NCBI RefSeq assembly: GCF_000265205.3
Contig: NC_018000.1
Coordinates: forward strand, 2,232,001-2,296,000
From: Sinorhizobium fredii USDA 257
GTDB taxonomy: Bacteria; Pseudomonadota; Alphaproteobacteria; Rhizobiales; Rhizobiaceae
Reading direction: 5' to 3'
DNA: 64,000 nt
Made by a program: the position numbers and the translations under genes. The notes beneath the pieces are model-generated. The model was not told the DNA's origin. It saw nothing but the letters and a program-made list of their open reading frames with translations, and searched no databases. Position 1 is the first letter of the stretch; every line of letters begins with the position of its first letter. Positions 15,694-23,496 of this stretch are shown here, piece by piece.

Positions 15694-17844
15694 TCATCCG
15701 CGACCGGCACCTCCAAGCTCCGGCGTTCCGGCGACCGGAAGCGCGATATAGCCGAGGCATTGGACGCTGAACTCCGCAGAGATTTCCTGATAGGACAGAA
15801 CCGCCATAGGGACGTCGTGGCGCATCAGGAGGTTTCGGATGTGCCGACGAATGTCCATTGAGGTCAGGATCGCGGTGCGCGACTGCGCATCGGCCTTCTC
15901 GCGCCGCCTCTTGAGCTCCTCGAGGATCGGTGCCGCCAGACGCTCCGGCACAGTGCCGGCCGGACCGCTATTCTTCTCGATCGCCGCTCGCACTTCGTCT
16001 TCGAACGGCCGCGTCAACAGATAGGCCGAAACGATCCGGTTGCTGTCGGCAAGACGAAAACAGATCTGCCGCCCGAGGCTCGCCCGCACATTGTCGGTGA
16101 GCGCCTGCAGGTTCTGGACTTGCGCTGCACGTTCGGCGATCGTCTGCAGAATGATGCGCATATTGGTGATCGGCACGTCTTCCTCGATCAGCCTGCGGAG
16201 CACGTCGGCAAGCCTCTGCACCGACACGACCTCCAGAACCTCCTTGATCAGATCGCCATAGGTCTCTTCCAGCCGGCCGAGCAGCGCACGCGTTTCCTGC
16301 GCGTCGATGAAGTCCGGCGCATAGCGGCGCAGGACGCGCTCGACGAGCGTCATCACCACGTCTGCCGGCTCGCAATAGCCGACATCGGCAGCGTCGAGAG
16401 CTGCCGCATGCGATCGTTCGATCCAGACGAGCTTCAGCCCCAGGAGGTCCGGCTGCGTCACATAGGGAATCGACATGATGTCGAGATCGACGGTTTCGTC
16501 CCAGACCATGAGGTGGTCGAGCAGGAGCGCACCCTCGACGACGGGAACGCCCTCGAAGTCGATGCGAAACTCGACCGGCGCGAGTCGCGCGGCGGTGTGC
16601 AGGCCGATCGCCGGAACGCGAATGCCGAGATCCTCAAGGATCGCTTCGGCGAGGCCCTCCGCCCGCTCGGTGAACGATGGCTGAGGCAGACACCCGGCAA
16701 GTTCCTCCCCCATCGTCACAGTAATCCTTTGCGGCATTCCAGCGGGCGTGCCCGGAGCCCCGGGCAGGTTGCCCGCTATGTGATCGACGACACGTCCACC
16801 GGGGGACACGGAGCGGTCCGCTTCGCGTCGGGTCGGAGCAGTCCGTGCAACCTCTTCGGCAGCCTGGCGTCTGCGGGCGGCGTAGGCGAGCAGGCCGGCC
16901 ACGCCGGCAAGCGCCCAGAAGACGATGAGCGGAAAACCCGGAACCAGCCCGAAACCGAAAAGGATCGCCGCCGCCAGCGCCAGCGCACGCTCGCTCGCAC
17001 CGAGCTGCCCGAGGATTTCGGAGCTGAGGTCCTGCGGGCCGCGGCCGGACGGCACGCGCGTCACCACCGCCCCTGCCGCCACCGCCATCATCAGCGCCGG
17101 TATCTGCGAAATGAGGCCGTCGCCGACCGTCAGCAGCGAATAAGTGTGCGCCGCTTCGCCGACCGAAAGGCCGCGTTGCAAGGATCCGATCGTCAGGCCG
17201 CCGATGAGGTTGATCGCAATGATGATCAATCCCGCCACCGCGTCGCCCTTGACGAATTTCATCGCGCCGTCCATGGCGCCGTAGAACTGGCTCTCGCGTT
17301 CGAGGTCGTCGCGCCGGCGCCGCGCCTCCTGCTGGTCGATGTCGCCGCTGCGGGCCTCGTTGTCGATGCTCATCTGCTTGCCCGGCATCGCGTCGAGCGC
17401 GAAGCGGGCCCCGACCTCGGCGACGCGCTCGGCGCCTTTGGTGATCACCACGAATTGGGCGATGGTGATGATCAGGAAGACGATGAGCCCGACGAGCACG
17501 TCACCACCGACGACGAAGGAGCCGAAGGCAGCGACGATCTGTCCGGCATCCGCGTCAGTCAGGATCAGCCGCGTCGTGGTGATCGCCAGGGCCAGCCGGA
17601 AGAGCGTACCGAGCAGGATGATCGAGGGCAACGAGGAGAATTGCGCCGGGCTTGAAATATAGAGCGCGCCGACGAGAATGAGCAGGCTGTAGAAGAAATT
17701 GAAGCCGATCAGCACGTCGACGAGAAAAGTCGGCATCGGGATGATCATCATGGTGATTGCCAGCATCACCACGGCTGCAACGACGATGTCCGACCGCCGG
17801 GATGCCGCCCTGGCGAACTGGTTGACCGCGGCGATCGCGCTCAT
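15694..17844 (-). CDS. sctV: Type III secretion export gate protein SctV
   Basis: 716 residues from the ATG at 17844, which forms an ATGA overlap with sctY. The first 320 residues contain about eight membrane helices with the FHIPEP-family patterns FLVDVLIGFNFFYSLLILVGALYI, LLGTLFRLALAITTTRLIL and GDAVAGLIIIAINLIGGL, then LLTVGDGLISQIPALMMAVAAGAVVTR. The large cytoplasmic domain (from about residue 350) forms the nonameric ring that receives substrate-chaperone complexes. The length is normal for the family. Gene order X-Y-V is that of Yersinia yscX-yscY-yscV. Confidence 0.96.
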   Translation of the reverse strand: MSAIAAVNQFARAASRRSDIVVAAVVMLAITMMIIPMPTFLVDVLIGFNFFYSLLILVGALYISSPAQFSSLPSIILLGTLFRLALAITTTRLILTDADAGQIVAAFGSFVVGGDVLVGLIVFLIITIAQFVVITKGAERVAEVGARFALDAMPGKQMSIDNEARSGDIDQQEARRRRDDLERESQFYGAMDGAMKFVKGDAVAGLIIIAINLIGGLTIGSLQRGLSVGEAAHTYSLLTVGDGLISQIPALMMAVAAGAVVTRVPSGRGPQDLSSEILGQLGASERALALAAAILFGFGLVPGFPLIVFWALAGVAGLLAYAARRRQAAEEVARTAPTRREADRSVSPGGRVVDHIAGNLPGAPGTPAGMPQRITVTMGEELAGCLPQPSFTERAEGLAEAILEDLGIRVPAIGLHTAARLAPVEFRIDFEGVPVVEGALLLDHLMVWDETVDLDIMSIPYVTQPDLLGLKLVWIERSHAAALDAADVGYCEPADVVMTLVERVLRRYAPDFIDAQETRALLGRLEETYGDLIKEVLEVVSVQRLADVLRRLIEEDVPITNMRIILQTIAERAAQVQNLQALTDNVRASLGRQICFRLADSNRIVSAYLLTRPFEDEVRAAIEKNSGPAGTVPERLAAPILEELKRRREKADAQSRTAILTSMDIRRHIRNLLMRHDVPMAVLSYQEISAEFSVQCLGYIALPVAGTPELGGAGRG

Positions 17845-18176
17845 TCCGCCACCCTCGCCCGAAGATAGGCCTCGAACGCTTCGCGGGCCTGGTCCTTCTC
17901 TCCGCGCAGCCACTGTGCCTTGCTCCTCAACCGCCCAGCGGCTGGATCGACGGCTTCGGAAATGTCCTCTATCCGATCGATGGCGGCGATCGCACGCAGG
18001 CCGGCACCGCTCTCGACGAATGCCTCGGCCAGCGAATGCAACACCGCGACATTGTCCGGGGCCATTTTTGCCGCAAGCAGAAGAAATACCAGGCCGCGCT
18101 CATGGTGGCCGGCGCGACAGTAGAGCGAACCGAGCGCATGAAGGAATTCGAGGCTGTCCGCGTGCCGCTGCGTCAA
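17841..18176 (-). CDS. sctY: SctY-like TPR chaperone
   Basis: A 111-residue TPR-like protein (HALGSLYCRAGHHERGLVFLLLAAKMAPDN, LHSLAEAFVESGAGLRAIAAIDRI), similar in size to YscY (114 residues). It overlaps sctX by 4 bases at its start and sctV by 4 bases at its end. In Yersinia YscY binds YscX and SctV and is needed for early substrate export. The assignment rests on size, fold and the exact X-Y-V order; sequence identity to YscY cannot be checked here. Confidence 0.75.
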   Translation of the reverse strand: MTQRHADSLEFLHALGSLYCRAGHHERGLVFLLLAAKMAPDNVAVLHSLAEAFVESGAGLRAIAAIDRIEDISEAVDPAAGRLRSKAQWLRGEKDQAREAFEAYLRARVAE

Positions 18177-18547
18177 CTGCTTTGCGCCTGCATCAGACGG
18201 TGCTGTAGATCGCGTCTGCTTTCGATCTCGTCGTTCAGCATCGATGTGGTGAGCTTGGCGATGTCCTCGTCGAGATCCAGCCCGGGCAAGACTTCCCGGA
18301 CGATATAGGTCAGGATCTCCTGGGATCGCGACAGATCGAACAGGCTGGCGTTCGAAAGCCTGGCCCGCTCGGCGGCGCCGGACCGAACATTGCCGGTCGA
18401 CGGCTTCTGGCGGGTCTGGCGGATCGATTGCAGGAGCCTGGCGTCGAACTCTTGAGATTGGGCGCGTCCGGCCGCGTCCGGCCGCAACGACACCGCGCCT
18501 GATTGAGCGCGGTTGCGATTGTCGTGCCGGCGGACCTCGATACTCAT
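18173..18547 (-). CDS. sctX: SctX-like early secretion substrate
   Basis: 124 residues, polar and likely disordered at the N-terminus, with helical C-terminal half (SQEILTYIVREVLPGLDLDEDIAKLTTSMLNDEIESRRDLQHRLM). YscX is 122 residues with a similar disordered start and helical end. It is followed by the SctY-like and SctV genes with 4-base overlaps, reproducing the yscX-yscY-yscV order. Its start is 23 bases after the sctD stop. Similarity by sequence alone is weak; position makes it convincing. Confidence 0.68.
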   Translation of the reverse strand: MSIEVRRHDNRNRAQSGAVSLRPDAAGRAQSQEFDARLLQSIRQTRQKPSTGNVRSGAAERARLSNASLFDLSRSQEILTYIVREVLPGLDLDEDIAKLTTSMLNDEIESRRDLQHRLMQAQSS

Positions 18548-18570
18548 CTGTTGTCCCCTCTCGTCGCGCC

Positions 18571-19476
18571 TCAGAAGCGGAGGACGAATTCTTCGCCTTG
18601 CCGGGCGGCCGTCAGGCTGCCGTCACGGATGTCCTTGATGTACCAGCCGTCCTCGAGTGCGGCTCCCCTGTAAAGACGCGCGCCGTCGGCGCCGATCGCA
18701 TAGGGCGTCTCGCCGAACCAGACGGCTCGGAGATTGAATTTCGGTGCCGCCTTGGGCACGGCGTCGCCGACCAGGCTCGTCAGAACGTAAGCCGTGCCAT
18801 AGGAACGGTCGAACCAGGCCTGGACCTCGCCCCAGTTCTTGCGGGCCTCGTCATCGACGGCACCGGAAACGGAAAACCGCGTCCCCTCGACGTCGACTTT
18901 CAGGTCCGACAGACCGGAGTCGCGCAGCCTTGCCGAAAGTGCTGCCGAGACATCCTGTGGCGAAGCAACCGTGGACGCGACCGTCCCGGTCGTCATCGCC
19001 TTCTCGTCGAGAGCCGCCATGGAAAGCCGGTGATCGACGTCCGCAACTCCGGCTTGGACGGCAGCTATGGTAAGCAGCGAGAAAGCCGCCACGCCGCCGA
19101 GCATCCAGCTGGCGCGCGACGACTTTTCCGCCTTTCGAGGCGTCGCTTCCCGCGCCGGCCGGGAAAGGCTGAGGCTTGCGCCGCCGAGCGTCACCGTCAC
19201 GGGGGTGGGAACCTGAAGCCCATGTCCGACCGGGACGGTCGTGTCGTCCACCACGAGATCGGCGCCGATGGCCTCGATCATCACGTCCGCCCCGGCAAAC
19301 TGCAGGCGCATGTGATGCGCCGACACATCGCTGTCGCTGAGCATCAGGTCGCAATCGGCGCCGGAACCGATCAGATAGGCGCCCTTATCCAAAGGCAGTG
19401 AAACGCCGCTGTGCACGCCCTTCAAGACATCGAGCGTCAAAGCGGCAGGATTCCTCAAGACCAGATTGGATGCCAT
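18571..19476 (-). CDS. sctD: Type III secretion inner-membrane ring protein SctD with FHA domain
   Basis: 301 residues from the ATG at 19476 (GAGGTGAT upstream). Residues 1 to about 100 form an FHA-like domain (LDVLKGVHSGVSLPLDKGAYLIGSGADCDLMLSDSDVSAHHMRL), as in YscD/SctD cytoplasmic domains. A single membrane helix (ASWMLGGVAAFSLLTIAAVQAGVA) near residue 130 is followed by periplasmic ring-building repeats. The protein makes the outer of the two inner-membrane rings with SctJ. It is shorter than YscD (about 419 residues), so some periplasmic modules appear to be missing. It is separated from the upstream 53-residue gene by a hairpin. Confidence 0.87.
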   Translation of the reverse strand: MASNLVLRNPAALTLDVLKGVHSGVSLPLDKGAYLIGSGADCDLMLSDSDVSAHHMRLQFAGADVMIEAIGADLVVDDTTVPVGHGLQVPTPVTVTLGGASLSLSRPAREATPRKAEKSSRASWMLGGVAAFSLLTIAAVQAGVADVDHRLSMAALDEKAMTTGTVASTVASPQDVSAALSARLRDSGLSDLKVDVEGTRFSVSGAVDDEARKNWGEVQAWFDRSYGTAYVLTSLVGDAVPKAAPKFNLRAVWFGETPYAIGADGARLYRGAALEDGWYIKDIRDGSLTAARQGEEFVLRF

Positions 19477-19568
19477 GGAACTATCACCTCGCTGGCCGGA
19501 TAGCCGAGACACCGACGCCGCGCGCAAGGCGCAGCCCGGTCAAGTCAGGTTTCTCGCAAATGTGGATG

Positions 19569-19591
19569 AAGGGCGGCGCCAAGCCGCCCTT
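19569..19591 (-). terminator. Hairpin between the needle-like gene and sctD
   Basis: Perfect 9-bp arms AAGGGCGGC / GCCGCCCTT with a 5-base loop, 9 bases downstream of the 53-residue gene. No U-tract follows on the minus strand. Such a hairpin could allow partial read-through and raise expression of the first gene above the rest, as expected for a needle subunit. Confidence 0.6.
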
Positions 19592-19599
19592 CGGCCCGC

Positions 19600-19761
19600 T
19601 TAGCCGTTCGGACGCTGCTTTGCGGCGTCCAGGGCGACCTTCTTTTCGGTCGTGATTTCGGTGATCTTCGCGGACTTCTCAATCGCCTTGTCGAAGGCGT
19701 CCGTCATCTTATCGATCGAATTGTCCGAGGTTTGCGTACCGCCTACACCGGAAACAGCCAT
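19600..19761 (-). CDS. 53-residue needle-like type III protein (first gene of leftward operon)
   Basis: A small gene starting on ATG at 19761 with a strong GGAGAA site. It encodes MAVSGVGGTQTSDNSIDK, then a mostly alpha-helical, charged stretch (MTDAFDKAIEKSAKITEITT, EKKVALDAAKQRPNG). It lacks a signal peptide and membrane helix. Its place as the first and probably most strongly expressed gene of a secretion operon, followed by a hairpin and sctD, suggests a needle (SctF), a needle chaperone or another early substrate. It is shorter than ordinary needle proteins (about 75-85 residues). The gene is likely real; the function is not established. Confidence 0.7.
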   Translation of the reverse strand: MAVSGVGGTQTSDNSIDKMTDAFDKAIEKSAKITEITTEKKVALDAAKQRPNG

Positions 19762-20127
19762 TGTCTTCTCCTTGAGAAATTCGGGCCGGTCGGGGCAAGG
19801 CCCGGCGCCGGCATACAGTTCTTATCGAGTCGACCCCCCATCTCGGGGCGGTGCAATGGTTAAGGTCGAAGCCAGGGAATGACAATTTGCAAGAGCATCA
19901 CATAATATTTCTGTGTGTAATACTTCGTGAGTATAAACGATTAGATCGCGCCAACAACTGTCATAAAATTGTTACCGGCTCGGAGAAATCAGTTACTTTC
20001 AAAGGATTTTCAGCCGGTGCTTGTTTAGCAAAGGGCGTTACTTGTATTTTTTCGGAACCTCGAGTTGCACCTGTCGATCTACTGTTATAGTTTTCGGCCG
20101 CTGATGCGAACAATCGGAACGTTTGAC
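19762..20127. promoter_or_regulatory. Divergent control region between the two type III operons
   Basis: 366 bases without a gene. The left quarter is GC-rich with small inverted repeats; from about 19880 to 20127 it becomes distinctly AT-rich compared with its surroundings (e.g. CACATAATATTTCTGTGTGT, CAACTGTCATAAAATTGTTA). Both operons start here and are read outward. I looked for a tts box of the kind bound by TtsI and did not find a recognisable one, and no TtsI, HrpL or AraC-type secretion regulator is encoded in the locus. Promoters must be present but I cannot place them reliably. Confidence 0.7.
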
Positions 20128-20781
20128 ATGAAGAACGTCATGCTCATGGGGAGGTTCTGTATGTTTGCTATCGCTATATTAGCGAGCACATATCCGACAT
20201 TTGCCGGATATCCGGGCTGGTATGGCAGCAAATACAGCTATGTCCTGATCAACCAGGACGTTCGCGACGCGCTGCAGGAGTTCGGCCGCAACCTCTCGAT
20301 TCCGGTGCTTCTGTCCGACAAGATCCGTGGCCAGGTGCGCGGCGAAATCCGCTCCGAAACTGCGGGCGGCTTCCTCGACAAGCTGACGCAGGGGAACGGT
20401 CTCATCTGGTATTTCGACGGCTCGGTCCTGCACATAAATACGAGCGACGAGTTCTCGACGCAGATCATCAACATCGGCAGGGCGAACGGCAAGGCGGTGA
20501 TAGATGAGATCGAGCGGCTCGACCTCATGGATGAGCGCTTCTCCGTACGAGCCACCGCCAACGCCCCCGCGCTTCGCGTGTCGGGTCCGCCCCCATTCAT
20601 TGCAATGGTCAAGCAGGTCGTTTCGTCCGTTCAACCGCCCCCGGCGGCCCAGATGGACGATCCGCGGGTAAGGATCTTCCGCGGCGGACAGCACGACGAG
20701 GTTGCGGACGATCTGACCGAGAACGGTCGCAAGACGGCCGCCAATTCAAAAACAAGCGACACCTTAGCAGGAGAGCAATAG
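20128..20781 (+). CDS. Free-standing SctC N-terminal domain protein (RhcC1/NolW-like)
   Basis: 217 residues from the ATG at 20128, which gives a normal signal peptide (MKNVMLMGR followed by a hydrophobic core ending PTFAG). The ATG at 20161 has a stronger GGGGAGG site but would leave a signal without positive charges. The mature protein YSYVLINQDVRDALQEFGRN, LSIPVLLSDKIRGQVRGEIR, LDKLTQGNGLIWYFDGSVLHI and RVSGPPPFIAMVKQVV closely follows the N0-N1 domains of YscC-type secretins. There is no secretin pore domain. In classic rhizobial systems the secretin is likewise split into RhcC1 and RhcC2; here the second part is a Tad-type protein at 14.3-15.6 kb. Confidence 0.87.
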   Translation: MKNVMLMGRFCMFAIAILASTYPTFAGYPGWYGSKYSYVLINQDVRDALQEFGRNLSIPVLLSDKIRGQVRGEIRSETAGGFLDKLTQGNGLIWYFDGSVLHINTSDEFSTQIINIGRANGKAVIDEIERLDLMDERFSVRATANAPALRVSGPPPFIAMVKQVVSSVQPPPAAQMDDPRVRIFRGGQHDEVADDLTENGRKTAANSKTSDTLAGEQ

Positions 20782-20967
20782 ATGGCTGGATCGGTAAACG
20801 CGACCACACAGGCGCCCGCGCAGACACAGAATGTGGACCCCTCTCAGGCACAATTCGAGGAAGCGCTGCAGCAAGCCGCCGCAAGCGGCGGCAGCCAGCT
20901 GATCGGGCAGGAAATGATGAAGATCGCCCAGGAAGTGCTGAACGAAGCCTTGTCCGACGAAGAATAG
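20782..20967 (+). CDS. 61-residue small type III protein, needle or rod candidate
   Basis: A small protein starting directly after the NolW-like gene stop (AGGAGAGCAATAG precedes the ATG). The N-terminus is polar and probably disordered (AGSVNATTQAPAQTQNVDPS), the rest is helical (QAQFEEALQQAAASGGSQLI, GQEMMKIAQEVLNEALSDEE). It has no signal peptide. Its position immediately before the sctI-like gene matches that of small needle, rod or early substrate genes in other systems. Coding is supported by the ribosome site, tight spacing and reading-frame GC use; the exact role is unknown. Confidence 0.72.
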   Translation: MAGSVNATTQAPAQTQNVDPSQAQFEEALQQAAASGGSQLIGQEMMKIAQEVLNEALSDEE

Positions 20968-20997
20968 TTCCCCTCTTTGCCAACAGGAGACGCAATC

Positions 20998-21429
20998 ATG
21001 ACGGTTGTCCCGACAGTGGAGACTGCCACGCTTCCAATGTCCCCTGCTCCGCAGGAGTCGGTCCCGCTCGCTTCGCAGAACCTGTTCGAGCATTCCGCGC
21101 TGAACGCCAATACGCTGCCGCACGGTGCGAGCCCGGCGGATCTCGGCCGGACGATCATCGACAAACTCGAAGGTTTCGTCGAACGCGCCGGAAAATTCGC
21201 CAGCAGGACCGGGCTTTCCGCCGAACCTGGCCAATCGCCGACATCGCCGTCTTTTGTGCCGAACGCGGCTAACGCGGAAGCGAATCTCACACGTACGCCG
21301 GACAGCGAGGCCGGGCGGCTGGTGGAAGCCTTGGGCAGGATCTTCGACCATGCGATCGAGACGCAGATGGTCGTCCGCGCTCCGACGCAATTCACCAGCG
21401 CGACGATGACGCTCACCAAAGGTCAATGA
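20998..21429 (+). CDS. sctI: SctI-like inner rod protein (NolB position)
   Basis: 143 residues from the ATG at 20998 (AACAGGAGACGC upstream). The N-terminal two thirds is low-complexity and Pro/Ala/Thr-rich; the C-terminus is amphipathic and helical (AGRLVEALGRIFDHAIETQM) and ends MTLTKGQ, reminiscent of the C-terminus of YscI/NolB rod proteins. It overlaps sctJ by 4 bases, exactly where nolB precedes rhcJ in rhizobia. Assignment is mainly positional. Confidence 0.7.
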   Translation: MTVVPTVETATLPMSPAPQESVPLASQNLFEHSALNANTLPHGASPADLGRTIIDKLEGFVERAGKFASRTGLSAEPGQSPTSPSFVPNAANAEANLTRTPDSEAGRLVEALGRIFDHAIETQMVVRAPTQFTSATMTLTKGQ

Positions 21430-22226
21430 AGATCTTGCTGCGTTCCCCGGCAATTGCGCGCGGACTGGTGCTCGCATTTATGGTTCTGACGCTGCAAGCC
21501 TGCAGCGTCGACCTCTACACCAACCTCGATGAGCGCGAGGCGAATGAAATGGTCGCGACGCTGCTCGCGAAGGGAATTGCCGCGGGCCGTGTCGTGCAGA
21601 AGGACGGTAAGCTGACGGTTACGGTTGATGAGGATCAATTCTCGCAGGCCGTGACCGTGCTCAACATGGCGGGACTGCCCAAGGAAAAATTTGCCACACT
21701 CGGCACAGTGTTCCGGCAGGAGGGCCTTGTCGCCTCGCCAGTGCAGGAACGCGCGCAGATGATCTATGCGCTCAGCGAAGAGCTTTCCCGCACCGTTTCC
21801 GAAATCGACGGCGTCCTGTCGGCCCGTGTCCACGTCGTCCTGCCCGACAATGACCCGCTGCAGCGCAACGCAATTCCCGCTTCCGCCTCCGTATTCATCC
21901 GGCACGAAGCGGAGCTCGACGTCAATCCGCTGATCCCGCGGATCAAGACATTGGTCGCCAACAGCATATCGGGCCTTACTTACGAGAAGGTCTCGGTCGT
22001 GCCCGTCGCCAGCCAGCGGACGAGCGAGCCCGTTGCCGCTGCCGAGCTGACGTCCTTCCTCGGGATCTGGATGCTGCCGGCGAGCGTCGCCAAGGCCCGG
22101 TTGATCTTCGGCTGTCTCCTCGCCGGCCTGCTCGCGGCGATCGGCTGCCTCGGCTATCTGGCATGGCGAAAGCAGAGCCGGCGCCGGAAGGTCTATCCGC
22201 TGCAACCCTATGGCCCGGCGAAATGA
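21426..22226 (+). CDS. sctJ: Type III secretion inner-membrane ring lipoprotein SctJ
   Basis: 266 residues. Lipobox LTLQACSVDLYTNL, then the two ring-building domains of the family (LDEREANEMVATLLAKGI, FSQAVTVLNMAGLPKEKFATLG, FRQEGLVASPVQERAQMIYA, LSRTVSEIDGVLSARVHVVLPD, PASASVFIRHE) and a C-terminal membrane helix (LIFGCLLAGLLAAIGCLGYLAW) with a short basic tail. It forms the inner ring with SctD. The stop overlaps sctK (ATGA). Length and motifs are standard. Confidence 0.96.
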   Translation: MKILLRSPAIARGLVLAFMVLTLQACSVDLYTNLDEREANEMVATLLAKGIAAGRVVQKDGKLTVTVDEDQFSQAVTVLNMAGLPKEKFATLGTVFRQEGLVASPVQERAQMIYALSEELSRTVSEIDGVLSARVHVVLPDNDPLQRNAIPASASVFIRHEAELDVNPLIPRIKTLVANSISGLTYEKVSVVPVASQRTSEPVAAAELTSFLGIWMLPASVAKARLIFGCLLAGLLAAIGCLGYLAWRKQSRRRKVYPLQPYGPAK

Positions 22227-22894
22227 CGGGTCCTTCGCTGGCAGAGGGTTTGGCGGACGCCGATCCGGAAAGCGTTTGGGCGATTTTCCAGACGGCTCCG
22301 GCCCGCCTCGTTCACCCGCGCCATATCGTTCATGCCTATGACGAGGCGATCTCCCTCGAAGCCGCGGCGAGGCTGCAGCAATCCGGCCGGGTGCAGCGGC
22401 CGCTCGCGCGCTTGCTCACCGAAAAATACCGGCTTCCGGAAGCCGGCTCCTGTCAACGCCCGGCAGAGGAGGATCTCGAGCTCCTCGAACTGTCGCCCGA
22501 GCAGATAAAGCAATGCAGCCGTCTGGCGGGTGCCGTGTTCTGGGGCCATGTGCTGGCCGGCGAGATCCGCAATCGCGCGGTTGCCGAGATGAAGTCGCGG
22601 ATCGGCGACCTCGCCTTTCAGCTCGCCGTCCACAACCGCGATCTGGCCTCCGGCCATTTGACACCCGGCGACCTCGATCTCTTGGTGCAGGCGATCGAAA
22701 CCGACGGCCGGAAATGCTGGGCGAGCTGGAAAGTCTCGCTGCCGGAGCCGCTGGCGGCGTGGCTGCGGCTGAGAGACGAGATCGATGAAGATATCGCTTT
22801 TCCCGCGCCGACCGATGCGGAGCGCGGCGCGGCGATAGTCAGGCGTCTCGTGCGGGACAAGAATGTCGGCGCGGCGTTGAGGCAGGTCCAATGA
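22223..22894 (+). CDS. sctK: SctK-like sorting-platform protein (NolU position)
   Basis: 223 residues from the ATG at 22223 that overlaps the sctJ stop. It is soluble, with WAIFQTAPARLVHPRHIVHAY near the start, a pattern reminiscent of SctK/NolU proteins. In Ysc-type systems SctK links the cytoplasmic sorting platform (SctQ, L, N) to SctD. It overlaps sctL by 4 bases. SctK proteins diverge quickly, so the call leans on gene order J-K-L. Confidence 0.75.
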   Translation: MTGPSLAEGLADADPESVWAIFQTAPARLVHPRHIVHAYDEAISLEAAARLQQSGRVQRPLARLLTEKYRLPEAGSCQRPAEEDLELLELSPEQIKQCSRLAGAVFWGHVLAGEIRNRAVAEMKSRIGDLAFQLAVHNRDLASGHLTPGDLDLLVQAIETDGRKCWASWKVSLPEPLAAWLRLRDEIDEDIAFPAPTDAERGAAIVRRLVRDKNVGAALRQVQ

Positions 22895-23496
22895 ACGACA
22901 TCCCTTCGAGCCCCACTAAAAAAATACTCCGGCAAGCCGAAGCAGAGCAGTGGCTCGAAGGCTTTGCCTTCCTGGAGGCGGCGAAGGCCGCAGCGGACCG
23001 GCAGCTCGCTGGGGTGCGTGACCTCGTCGAGAAAAGCAGGAGGGAGGGCTACGAAGCCGGGCGGGTCGAGGGCGAACGCCAGGCGGCAGCGCTGCTTCTG
23101 AGGACCACCGCCGCAGTCAACGCCTACATGGCCGGGTTGGACCGGCAGATTGCCGAGCTCAGCCTGGCGGTCATTGAGAAACTGCTTGGCCGATTCGATC
23201 AGGCCGAGCTCGTCGCCAGGCTGGCGCAGCAGGCGCTGCAATCGTTCCAGCATGAGCGCGACGTCACGATTACCGTTGCCCCCGTGCTTGCCGAACGCGT
23301 CGCCGAGTTCGTGCATCAGCACAGCAACAACGGCACGCTGAAGATAGCCGTTCTCCCCGATCCTCGACTGGATGCGAACAAATGCGTGCTCGCCAACGCC
23401 GTGGCCGTCGTCGATGCGGGCCTTGACACGCAGCTCTCGGTGATACGCGAAGCGCTGCTCGGCGCCCAGCCCAGTCGCTCGGACTCCGCCGCATGA
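22891..23496 (+). CDS. sctL: Type III secretion stator protein SctL (NolV)
   Basis: 201 residues with an N-terminal coiled-coil region (AADRQLAGVRDLVEKSRREG, YEAGRVEGERQAAALLLRTT) and the C-terminal FliH/SctL domain (LDRQIAELSLAVIEKLLGRF, VTITVAPVLAERV, RLDANKCVLANAVAVVDAGLDTQL). It binds and regulates the SctN ATPase. It overlaps both neighbours by 4 bases. Length is normal. Confidence 0.92.
   Translation: MNDIPSSPTKKILRQAEAEQWLEGFAFLEAAKAAADRQLAGVRDLVEKSRREGYEAGRVEGERQAAALLLRTTAAVNAYMAGLDRQIAELSLAVIEKLLGRFDQAELVARLAQQALQSFQHERDVTITVAPVLAERVAEFVHQHSNNGTLKIAVLPDPRLDANKCVLANAVAVVDAGLDTQLSVIREALLGAQPSRSDSAA

Noticed and set aside
16120..17655. Long open frame on the plus strand opposite sctV
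   Set aside because: Its peptide is Arg/His/Asp-rich without domains and mirrors the codon periodicity of sctV; a coding shadow in GC-rich DNA.
19600..19761. The 53-residue frame as chance coding
   Set aside because: It has a strong ribosome site, sits alone on the minus strand at the head of the operon and is followed by a hairpin; kept as a gene.
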